Source: Candidatus Hydrogenedentota bacterium
Lineage (GTDB): Bacteria > Hydrogenedentota > Hydrogenedentia > Hydrogenedentales > SCBR16-9
DNA length: 5,201 nt
Assembly: GCA_007116095.1 (NCBI GenBank)
Contig: SKJD01000363.1
Coordinates: 1-5,201, forward strand
Direction of reading: 5' to 3'
Part shown: positions 1 to 5,201 of the stretch, piece by piece
How the letters are laid out: every line of letters starts with the position of its first letter
Position numbering within the stretch: position 1 is the first letter of the stretch
Program-made: the position numbers and the translations under genes
The notes under the pieces: generated by a model
What the model saw: only the letters and a program-made list of their open reading frames with translations
Databases searched by the model: none
What the model was told of the DNA's origin: nothing

Positions 1-1430
1 AATGTGCGGACTGTCTGGCGGTGGAGGAGATTGAGGGAACGCCCTCCGGGCCGTTGCTGCACTTTGTGAATGCCGTGGCCGAGGATATCGAGCAGGAATT
101 CCCGGACACCCTCGTGGAGACTTTGGCCTACCAATACACCCGTGAAGCGCCAAAGCACGTGAAACCGCGTCACAATGTGCTGGTGCGGCTGTGCTCCATT
201 GAGTGCTCCTTCGCCGAACCCCTGACCGCCGAGGTAAACGCCGATTTCCGGCGCGACATGGAAGCCTGGCGGGACATCAGCCCCCAGCTCTTTGTCTGGG
301 ATTATGTGGCGAATTTCCCCAGCTACATCATGCCGCACCCCAACTGGTTCGTGCTGGCGGACAACGTACACTTTTTCGTGGACCACAATGTCCGTGGGCT
401 CTTCGAGCAGGGTGATGGCGGCTCCACGGTGGGGGACTTTGTCGCCATGCGCGCCTGGGTGCTGGCGAAGTTGATGTGGGACCCGAGTCGTGACCTGGAA
501 GCCCTGTATCGGGAATTTCTCACCGGCTACTACGGCCCGGCCGCCGCGCCTTTACGCGCATACATGGACGTCATGCACGAAGCTGTGCGCCGGGATGATT
601 CCTTCCTGGGCTGTTTCATGCACCACACCGACGACTGGCTCACGTTAAACGACATGAACCGGGCGACCGAGCTGATGGATCAGGCGCTGGAGGCCGTGGC
701 GGATTATTCGGACTTGACGGACCGTGTGATCAAGGCGCGGATGTCGCTGGACCATGTCTGGTTGCTGCGTTACCACGCCCTGGAGCGGGAAGCGCGGCTG
801 GCGGATAAGCCCTTCCTGGGTCCGGACGACCCGATTGCGGCCGCGGAGGCCTTTGTGGCCAATGCGCAGCGCTTCAACAACCCTCAATATCGCGAACGGA
901 TGTCTTTTGAACACTATGCGCCGCAATTGCTGGCCCGCTTCCGGGAACCGGGTGAACCGCCTCAGGCCGCGCAGGGATTGCCCGCAGAGGACTGGTATGT
1001 CATCTCGGACGCCCTCTTTTCACAGCATGGACCCGGGAGACTGGTTTTTCAGGAGGATGACCCGGTGGCTTCCGACGGGAAATCGGCCCGGATGCCCGGA
1101 GACCATAATGAGTGGGCCCTGCAGTATGTCATCGGTCAGGACTTGGCCGACATGGGCCCGGTGCATTGCTATGTGGATTTGCGTGCGGAAGGCATTCCCG
1201 ACGATACGGGCGATCAGCCAGCGCTCCATGTCGGCATTTATGACACCCGTGATGGTGCTTCGGTGATGCAGTTCCCGGTGATGCTGGATCAGATTGCCGA
1301 TGAAACATTTACAACCGTGGACCTGGGCGTCCAGGAACTCGCCGCGGGGATGTACTTCTGGCTGGCGCCGGCCGGTGGGGCCGAGCAGGTCTACCTGGAC
1401 CGTTTGTATCTGATTAAAGCGGAAGAATAG
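1..1430 (+). CDS. DUF4838 domain-containing protein (C-terminal part, 5' end outside window)
   Basis: The reading frame is open from codon position 3 to a TAG at 1428-1430. The GTG at 21 is not a credible start, because the frame continues upstream as CADCLA, and a CxxC at this place is typical of the family. About 475 residues are visible. They match what I know of DUF4838: 'LLHFVNAVAEDIEQEFPD', 'TLAYQYTREAPKHVKPRHNV', 'LCSIECSFAEPL', 'LFVWDYVANFPSYIMPHPN', 'RGLFEQG', 'RAWVLAKLMWDPSRD' and 'FLTGYYGPAAAPLRAYMD'. A helical stretch follows. From about codon 980 to the end comes a beta-rich region ('DGKSARMPGDHNEW', 'VHCYVDLRAEG', 'VYLDRLYLI') that looks like a jelly-roll, possibly carbohydrate-binding. 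DUF4838 proteins are thought to relate to glycoside hydrolases of the TIM-barrel type, often in polysaccharide-degrading bacteria, but I know of no proven reaction. A signal peptide cannot be judged here. The gene shows no functional link to the peptidoglycan genes downstream. Confidence 0.9.
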   Translation, partial: CADCLAVEEIEGTPSGPLLHFVNAVAEDIEQEFPDTLVETLAYQYTREAPKHVKPRHNVLVRLCSIECSFAEPLTAEVNADFRRDMEAWRDISPQLFVWDYVANFPSYIMPHPNWFVLADNVHFFVDHNVRGLFEQGDGGSTVGDFVAMRAWVLAKLMWDPSRDLEALYREFLTGYYGPAAAPLRAYMDVMHEAVRRDDSFLGCFMHHTDDWLTLNDMNRATELMDQALEAVADYSDLTDRVIKARMSLDHVWLLRYHALEREARLADKPFLGPDDPIAAAEAFVANAQRFNNPQYRERMSFEHYAPQLLARFREPGEPPQAAQGLPAEDWYVISDALFSQHGPGRLVFQEDDPVASDGKSARMPGDHNEWALQYVIGQDLADMGPVHCYVDLRAEGIPDDTGDQPALHVGIYDTRDGASVMQFPVMLDQIADETFTTVDLGVQELAAGMYFWLAPAGGAEQVYLDRLYLIKAEE

Positions 1431-1455
1431 AACGACTAACCATTGTTGAGGTATC

Positions 1456-1506
1456 TGCTGCGGTGCGGCTCAGGACGCACCTGAATTTCGGCCTCGCGCC
1501 GCAGCA
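1456..1506 (+). terminator. Long stem-loop after the DUF4838 gene, possible terminator
   Basis: TGCTGCGG at 1456-1463 is exactly complementary to CCGCAGCA at 1499-1506. Pairing continues inward to 1468/1494, giving 13 pairs of which two are G-U. Inside sits a second hairpin, TCAGG (1470-1474) with CCTGA (1480-1484) and a 5-base loop. It begins 25 bases after the DUF4838 stop, where a transcription terminator would be expected. The sequence after the stem (TTATGCGCAGTATTTGTGTTT) is only loosely T-rich, so it is not a classic intrinsic terminator. It could instead stabilise the mRNA 3' end or be a structured RNA of another kind. Confidence 0.35.
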
Positions 1507-1543
1507 TTATGCGCAGTATTTGTGTTTAGGTGGCGTTCGATCA

Positions 1544-1573
1544 TTGCATCAATACAGGGTCCTCTGCTACGAT
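1544..1573 (+). promoter_or_regulatory. Weak promoter candidate upstream of the amidase-like gene
   Basis: TTGCAT (1544-1549) and TACGAT (1568-1573) are separated by 18 bases, and the second is preceded by TGC, an extended -10 pattern. The -35 matches the sigma-70 consensus at 3 of 6 positions and the -10 at 4 of 6. It would drive the amidase-like gene with a leader of more than 150 bases. The match is poor and could be chance. Confidence 0.15.
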
Positions 1574-1707
1574 TCCCAAGGGCGTCATAGCGCCCCGTGC
1601 GGCATGGCGCCTGCATCATGCGATGATCATTCTGTCGTGTCTATGAAGGTAACGCTTATACAGTGTGGAACCTTGGGGCGTCCCCCTGGATTATACGGTC
1701 CGAGCCG

Positions 1708-1725
1708 GACTGTGTATACACAATC
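1708..1725. promoter_or_regulatory. Operator-like palindrome upstream of the amidase-like gene
   Basis: TGTGTATACACA at 1711-1722 is a perfect 12-base palindrome. With one mismatched pair it extends to 18 bases (GAC...ATC). It directly follows a 5-base-pair hairpin (1698-1710) and lies 23 bases before the GTG at 1749. Position and symmetry fit a binding site for a dimeric regulator. No regulator gene is visible, and I do not recognise the motif as that of a named family. If translation began at 1665 instead, this stretch would be coding. Confidence 0.3.
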
Positions 1726-1748
1726 AACCTTGGGATCGTTGGTCTATT

Positions 1749-3131
1749 GTGACTTTATTGCTGACGAGTACGAAAAGAAACGCTCTGCCGCTACGACGTG
1801 GCGGCGTGGCTGTGTGCTGCGCTTTGTTCGGCCTGTTGCTTTTGGTAATTGGCGCGCAAGACGCCCGGGCAGCGGTGACGTTCAACGTACAGGTTGACGG
1901 TGAAACCCGCCAGGTTCAGTTGCAGACGCAGGCGATTGATGGCGTGCCCTATGTCTCGTTGCCGATGCTGAGTTCGCGACTGGGCGGGACGGCCTATGTC
2001 GGGACGGCGCAGGTGCAGATGGAGATACGAAACACCTTTGCTGTAATCGGCATCAACAATACCCGGGTGAGCAGTCCCAACCGCAGCTCGATCTATCTGA
2101 ACCACCCTGTGATTTCCCGACAGGGCGATGTCTTCATCGCCGCTTCCGATGTCCCCGCCTTGCTGGGCAATATCTTCTCCTTCCAAACGGGCGCCGCATC
2201 CGCTGCCCCGGAAAGGGAAGCAAGTGTCGAGGAAACGTTGCCACAACCTGCTGCGCCACAGGAGGCAGCGCCGGAATCGCCCACTGCGCAATGGACGGAA
2301 GAGGAGCTGGACCTTCTGGCGAGCTTGGACCCGACGCCGGCGCAAACGGAAGTGGCGGAACTTGAGCCGATTTCTCCGGAGCCCGAGACAGAACCTGCGC
2401 CTGCGCCGGAACCTGCGCCGAAACCACAACCCCAGCCAACACCAACACCGCAGACCCCGCCGGCCCAGACGCAACCGGCCCAGACGCAACCGGCCCAGAC
2501 GCAGTCGTCATCCGTATTGCGCGCAGTACCCCGAACTATCGTCATTGACGCCGGGCACGGGGGCAGCGATCTTGGCTTCGCCACCGACGGTGTGCCGCCA
2601 GAAAAAGAGATTACCCTGGGAATCGCCAACCGTCTGGCCCGTATCCTGAAGGAAAATACCGGACTGAGCATTTACCAGACGCGCAGCGAAGACAGCGAGA
2701 TGTCATTGCGGGCCCGGGTAAATGCCGTGCGCAGCCATGAAGCGGATTTGTTCATCAGTATCCAGGCTGGGGCGAGCCCGGCGCCGGCAGCCCGTGGGGT
2801 TGCGTTTTTCTATCACAGCGCCCCGTCCCGTCCCGATGCCGCGGAGGAGATTAATCCCCTGCAGGGCGATGTACAGGGTCAAAGTCGACAAATGGCCGAG
2901 GCGATGCAAGCGCGTTTGGGTGAAACCGGCTTGGCGACACGTGGCGTTCAGGGCGTGCCATTGCGGGTATTGCGTGAGTTGGCCATTCCGGGCGTCTTTG
3001 TGGAAGCCGGCGTATTGAGTAACCCGCAAGATGCGACCCGGCTGGCCTCCGAGAGCTATCAAGAGCAAGTCGCCCAGGCCCTCGCCGCCGGTATTCAACA
3101 ACTGGTGGCAGAGGCGGAAAGTCGGGGCTGA
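1749..3131 (+). CDS. Exported N-acetylmuramoyl-L-alanine amidase-like protein with altered zinc site
   Basis: Amidase_3 enzymes cut the bond between N-acetylmuramic acid and L-alanine in peptidoglycan, outside the inner membrane. Numbering from GTG 1749 (460 aa): residues 1-42 are a signal peptide (basic KR/RR region, hydrophobic 'VAVCCALFGLLLLVIG', ARAA cleavage site). Residues 43 to about 147 form a beta domain resembling the copper-amine-oxidase N-terminal/stalk type ('VDGETRQVQL', 'GVPYVSLPMLSSRLGG', 'DVFIAASDVPALLG'). Residues 148-260 are a Pro/Ala/Glu/Gln linker, and 262-455 the Amidase_3 domain. The zinc ligands His270 (IDAGHGG) and Glu285 (EKEITL) and the catalytic Glu419 (VFVEAGVLSN) are present. 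The third ligand, His in the family motif SIHaNa, is Gln339 here (SIQAGA, codon CAG 2763-2765), so activity is doubtful. The start is uncertain: GTG 1749 has a GGGA 13 bases upstream; TTG 1758 would also leave a good signal peptide; GTG 1665 would add 28 residues, rich in Trp, ahead of it. A role in wall remodelling with the downstream GerMN protein is inferred. Confidence 0.88.
   Translation: MTLLLTSTKRNALPLRRGGVAVCCALFGLLLLVIGAQDARAAVTFNVQVDGETRQVQLQTQAIDGVPYVSLPMLSSRLGGTAYVGTAQVQMEIRNTFAVIGINNTRVSSPNRSSIYLNHPVISRQGDVFIAASDVPALLGNIFSFQTGAASAAPEREASVEETLPQPAAPQEAAPESPTAQWTEEELDLLASLDPTPAQTEVAELEPISPEPETEPAPAPEPAPKPQPQPTPTPQTPPAQTQPAQTQPAQTQSSSVLRAVPRTIVIDAGHGGSDLGFATDGVPPEKEITLGIANRLARILKENTGLSIYQTRSEDSEMSLRARVNAVRSHEADLFISIQAGASPAPAARGVAFFYHSAPSRPDAAEEINPLQGDVQGQSRQMAEAMQARLGETGLATRGVQGVPLRVLRELAIPGVFVEAGVLSNPQDATRLASESYQEQVAQALAAGIQQLVAEAESRG
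2460..2504 (+). repeat. Three 15-base tandem repeats encoding PAQTQ in the linker
   Basis: Three in-frame copies of CCGGCCCAGACGCAA follow each other, the last ending in CAG. They encode PAQTQ three times at the end of the low-complexity linker of the amidase-like protein, just before its catalytic-type domain. Near-identity at the DNA level suggests recent expansion by slippage, so copy number may vary between strains. Just upstream (about 2394-2430) is a less regular Pro-Ala-Glu run ('EPAPAPEPAP'). Confidence 0.9.
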
Positions 3132-3172
3132 ATCCAGGCCGAAGTGGGCGCCCCAGGCAGACTTTCGCCGCC

Positions 3173-3202
3173 ATTACAGCGCGACGTCTTTATTCTTATA
3201 AC
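3173..3202 (+). promoter_or_regulatory. Candidate sigma-70-type promoter for the GerMN-murI pair
   Basis: ATTACA (3173-3178) and TATAAC (3197-3202) are 18 bases apart, matching the consensus at 4 of 6 and 5 of 6 positions. They lie in an AT-rich patch of an otherwise GC-rich window, inside the 95-base spacer between the amidase-like and GerMN genes. Transcription would begin near 3209, leaving a very short leader before the ribosome binding site at 3212-3216, which argues for caution. Confidence 0.3.
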
Positions 3203-3226
3203 AAATTACACGGGAGTAACCGTTTC

Positions 3227-3940
3227 ATGAAGCCGGTACGGCGTTATATTATGCGTCAGTTTATGTTGGCCTTGTGGGGTCTTTTTACGCTGATCCTGCT
3301 CTTCACGGTGTCCTTGCTGATCTATACGATCATTCAAGACGGCGATGAACCACTGGCGACGCTGCGGGCCAATGTGGAGGAAAACTTAGGCGCTGCGCAA
3401 ACACCCGCTGGCAGCGCGCCCGCCAATGAAGCGCGCCGCCCGGCCACGCCAATGGGGGAACGGGAGATTCTCCTGTATTTTTCCAATCCCGAAGGCGTCC
3501 GCCTGCGCCCACAGCCCATTTCCTTGCCCTATACCGAGTCGATCGTTGAGAACTGCCGTATTGCCCTGGAAGCACTGATCGCAGGACCCGCTTCGGATCA
3601 ACATGCGCCGATTCTTCCGGACACGGTGCGTGTACGCGCCCTGTACCTGCTGGACAATGGCGAGTTGGTGGTTGATCTCTCCCGCGAATTGTTGACGGAA
3701 AATGCACTGTTCACCAGCCTCAGCCAGGAAAGTCTGCTGGTCTATGGTATCGTCAACACCCTGACCCAGGGCGCCTTGCAGAGCAGCCGCGATACGCAGA
3801 TTCGTCAGGTGCGCATCCTGGTGGAGGGCGTGCGCCCCGAAACCTATCCCATGCATGTGGACCTCAGCGACCCCCTGCCCCCGGACAACCGTTGGCTGGA
3901 ATCCGCATTGACCGCTCCGGCGCGTATGCTGCATGGCTGA
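3227..3940 (+). CDS. Membrane-anchored GerMN-domain protein
   Basis: This 237-residue protein has a basic N-terminus, one membrane segment at about residues 12-35 ('FMLALWGLFTLILLFTVSLL'), a flexible Ala/Pro/Arg-rich stretch (55-77) and one GerMN domain at about 79-206. The domain shows the family pattern: 'ILLYFSNPEG', 'ALEALIAGP' (112-121), 'PDTVRVRALYL', 'DNGELVVDLS' (143-152), 'YGIVNTLTQG' (173-182) and 'VRILVEGV' (195-202). The domain probably faces the periplasm. GerMN occurs in B. subtilis GerM (sporulation and germination, two copies) and in actinobacterial LpqB, but single-copy proteins are widespread in non-sporulating bacteria, so a spore role should not be assumed. GGGAG (3212-3216), 10 bases before the ATG, supports this start. 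Its stop lies inside murI, an 8-base overlap (ATGGCTGA). The molecular function is unknown; the amidase-like and murI neighbours suggest the cell wall. Confidence 0.88.
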   Translation: MKPVRRYIMRQFMLALWGLFTLILLFTVSLLIYTIIQDGDEPLATLRANVEENLGAAQTPAGSAPANEARRPATPMGEREILLYFSNPEGVRLRPQPISLPYTESIVENCRIALEALIAGPASDQHAPILPDTVRVRALYLLDNGELVVDLSRELLTENALFTSLSQESLLVYGIVNTLTQGALQSSRDTQIRQVRILVEGVRPETYPMHVDLSDPLPPDNRWLESALTAPARMLHG

Positions 3941-4733
3941 TCATCGTCCCATCGGGATATTCGATTCAGGCGTTGGTGGATTGACGGTTTTCCGGCAGAT
4001 AGCCACGCGGCTACCCGAGGAATCCCTCATCTACCTTGGCGACACCGCACGGGTGCCCTACGGCAGCAAATCCCGCAACACGGTCATCCGCTACGCCCAG
4101 GCCTGCGCCCGGCTGCTGCTGGCTCAGGACATCAAGCTCCTGGTGGTTGCCTGTAACACCGCCTCCGCCTTTGCGTTGGAAGCGTTGCAGGACAGCCTGG
4201 AAGTGCCTGTCATTGGCGTGGTGGAGCCGGGGGCGCGCGCAGCCCTGGCGCGCAGCCGCAACCGACGTATCGGCGTTATCGGGACCGTGGGAGCCATTAA
4301 CAGCGGCGCCTATACCGAGGCCTTGCAGCGCATTGAACCGGAAGTGGTTGTCCACGCCCAGGCCTGCCCGCTCTTTGTGCCATTGGCCGAGGAGGGCTGG
4401 ACGCATGGCGAGGTGCCTCGGAAAGTAGCCGACGCCTACCTGCAAGGTCTGCTGGCGGAAGGCATTGACACCCTGGTCTTGGGGTGCACCCATTACCCAC
4501 TGCTCAAGGACACCATTCAGGAAACGCTGGGCCCGAAAGTTACGCTTGTGGACAGCGCCGAGGAGACCGCTGTTACAGTCGCGCAATGCGTAACGGAGAT
4601 GCGGCTATCGGCAGCGCCCGGCGTCATGCCCCTCCATCGTTTTCTGGTGAGCGACGCCCCGGAGAGTTTCCAGCGGGTCAGCCGTCATTTCCTGCAAATG
4701 CCGTTACTCGCAGTGGAATGGGTGGATTTCTGA
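3933..4733 (+). CDS. murI: Glutamate racemase
   Basis: MurI interconverts L- and D-glutamate without a cofactor, supplying D-glutamate for the peptidoglycan stem peptide in the cytoplasm. The protein is 266 residues, a normal length. Signatures are in order: 'IFDSGVGGLTVF' (9-20, Asp11 and Ser12), 'YLGDTARVPYG' (34-44), 'VVACNTASA' (71-79, catalytic Cys74), 'VIGVVEPG' (93-100), 'IGVIGTVGAINSGAY' (113-127), 'CPLFVPLAEEGW' (145-156) and 'LGCTHYPLL' (183-191, catalytic Cys185 and His187). Both catalytic cysteines are present, so it should be active. The ATG overlaps the end of the GerMN gene by 8 bases and has no strong ribosome binding site of its own, which points to translational coupling. 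In B. subtilis the racemase gene racE also lies near gerM, so the pairing has precedent. The aspartate racemase superfamily is the only alternative, and the motifs favour glutamate. Confidence 0.97.
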   Translation: MADHRPIGIFDSGVGGLTVFRQIATRLPEESLIYLGDTARVPYGSKSRNTVIRYAQACARLLLAQDIKLLVVACNTASAFALEALQDSLEVPVIGVVEPGARAALARSRNRRIGVIGTVGAINSGAYTEALQRIEPEVVVHAQACPLFVPLAEEGWTHGEVPRKVADAYLQGLLAEGIDTLVLGCTHYPLLKDTIQETLGPKVTLVDSAEETAVTVAQCVTEMRLSAAPGVMPLHRFLVSDAPESFQRVSRHFLQMPLLAVEWVDF

Positions 4734-4878
4734 TGCGTATACTGTGCCAACTGCGCCTGGACCGGCTCTTGGTCGCCCAATATGCAAACTTGTGGTACAT
4801 TAGTCGGTAGCCACTGGCGTAATGCGCGCCGCCGCGGCCGGGTTTGGGTTTACTGGAAGAAGGACTTTGTAAAGATTC

Positions 4879-5201
4879 ATGGCGTTAGACAATCGATCGC
4901 AAGAGCCCGGTTCCGGTACATCGACCCCGGTTAAACCACATTCCCGCAAACCTGCAAATCAGGATCAGCTCAAGACGTGGCTATTTATGCTTGCGGGCTT
5001 TTCCGGGCTGGTCTTTGTGCTCCTGATCATGGGCATGTTGCTCTTGCAGTATTACCAGCATCGCCCGGTGGACTGGCGGGGAGATACCGCCAATTTATCC
5101 GAGGTACTGGAGGCCCGACTCGAAGCCGAGCTGGAGGGGATGCTGGCGTTGGAATTTTCCGATTTGGCCGCGTCGGAGCACTTTGGGATTTTGGAGCGAA
5201 G
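4879..5201 (+). CDS. Single-pass membrane protein of unknown function (3' end outside window)
   Basis: The frame opens at ATG 4879 and stays open to the window edge (107 complete codons). A TAA at 4870-4872 in the same frame makes this ATG the first possible start. AAGGA (4860-4864) lies 14 bases upstream, a long spacing. The product starts with a polar, Ser/Pro/Lys-rich cytoplasmic-type stretch of about 32 residues, followed by one strong membrane segment (about 33-57, 'WLFMLAGFSGLVFVLLIMG'). It then has a charged segment (RPVDWRGD) and an acidic, probably helical region ('LSEVLEARLEAELEGMLAL', 73-91). This is a type II membrane topology with the bulk outside. I do not recognise the family from what is visible. 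Divergent polysaccharide deacetylases and other wall-associated proteins can have such an N-terminus, but this is a guess. An extended -10-like TGGTACATT (4793-4801) lies upstream, without a good -35. Confidence 0.75.
   Translation, partial: MALDNRSQEPGSGTSTPVKPHSRKPANQDQLKTWLFMLAGFSGLVFVLLIMGMLLLQYYQHRPVDWRGDTANLSEVLEARLEAELEGMLALEFSDLAASEHFGILER

Larger units (their letters stand above)
1431..1748. other. Non-coding gap between the DUF4838 and amidase-like genes
   Basis: I find no credible gene here. Open frames cross it, but their translations (rich in Cys, Trp and Arg, with no domain pattern) look like chance. What it holds is structure: a long stem-loop at 1456-1506; weak stems at 1590-1594/1606-1610 (GCGCC/GGCGC), 1615-1619/1623-1627 (ATCAT/ATGAT), 1675-1678/1682-1685 (GGGG/CCCC) and 1698-1702/1706-1710 (GTCCG/CGGAC); and a palindrome centred at 1716/1717. 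A weak promoter candidate lies at 1544-1573. The gap probably separates two transcription units and carries the control region of the amidase-like gene. Confidence 0.6.

Noticed and set aside
1806..1814. GTG codons within the signal peptide as the start of the amidase-like gene
   Set aside because: They would remove the basic n-region (KR, RR) needed before the hydrophobic core, and they lack a ribosome binding site.
1463..1897. 144-codon open frame overlapping the start of the amidase-like gene
   Set aside because: Its translation has no domain or signal pattern, it begins inside the stem-loop, and it runs out of frame into the well-supported signal peptide and stalk region.
2460..2504. Tandem repeats as a CRISPR array or iteron origin
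   Set aside because: The units are 15 bases, contiguous without spacers and in frame within a coding linker.
1791..2671. Long reverse-strand frames opposite the amidase-like gene
   Set aside because: They are Arg- or Gly/Ser/Val-rich low-complexity translations, mirroring the Pro/Gln/Glu linker and GC-rich codons on the + strand. The + frame has clear domains.
3144..3155. GGGCGCCC palindrome after the amidase-like gene as a terminator
   Set aside because: It has no loop or T-run and is too short to form a terminator hairpin.
4011..4586. 191-codon reverse-strand frame opposite murI
   Set aside because: It is a shadow of a conserved enzyme gene, with no recognisable family pattern.
4805..4850. 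GC-rich stretch after murI as a terminator
   Set aside because: Only a 4-bp stem (GGCG/CGCC) can be drawn, and no T-run follows it.

Overview
This window looks like a piece of a moderately GC-rich, Gram-negative-type bacterial chromosome. All supported genes are on the + strand. The 5' part is the C-terminal region of a DUF4838 protein, a family I associate mainly with Planctomycetes, Lentisphaerae, Verrucomicrobia, Ca. Hydrogenedentes and similar polysaccharide-degrading lineages. The rest is a peptidoglycan-related gene cluster. A member of the PVC or Hydrogenedentes-like groups is therefore my best guess for the source, but it is inferred from gene content only.

Layout. (1) 1-1430: DUF4838 family protein, cut at its 5' end by the window. 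(2) 1431-1748: a non-coding gap of about 320 bases. It holds a long stem-loop just after the DUF4838 stop and a cluster of short inverted repeats before the next gene, including an operator-like palindrome. (3) About 1749-3131: exported N-acetylmuramoyl-L-alanine amidase-like protein, built as signal peptide, stalk-like beta domain, Pro/Glu/Gln-rich linker and C-terminal Amidase_3 domain. One of the three zinc ligands is replaced by Gln. (4) 3132-3226: a short spacer with a plausible sigma-70-type promoter. (5) 3227-3940: membrane-anchored GerMN-domain protein. (6) 3933-4733: glutamate racemase MurI, overlapping the GerMN gene by 8 bases. (7) 4734-4878: a short spacer. (8) 4879 to the window end: the start of a single-pass membrane protein that I cannot identify.

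How it fits together. MurI makes D-glutamate for the peptidoglycan stem peptide in the cytoplasm. The amidase-like protein and the GerMN protein would act outside the inner membrane, on or near the wall. The 8-base GerMN/murI overlap implies coupled translation. The amidase-like gene probably belongs to the same functional cluster, but the promoter-like sequence in the spacer suggests gerMN-murI can also be transcribed on its own. The DUF4838 gene is probably a separate transcription unit.

I see no mobile element, CRISPR array, rRNA or tRNA. The most interesting point is the degenerate metal site of the amidase-like protein, which raises the possibility of a regulatory or wall-binding pseudo-amidase.
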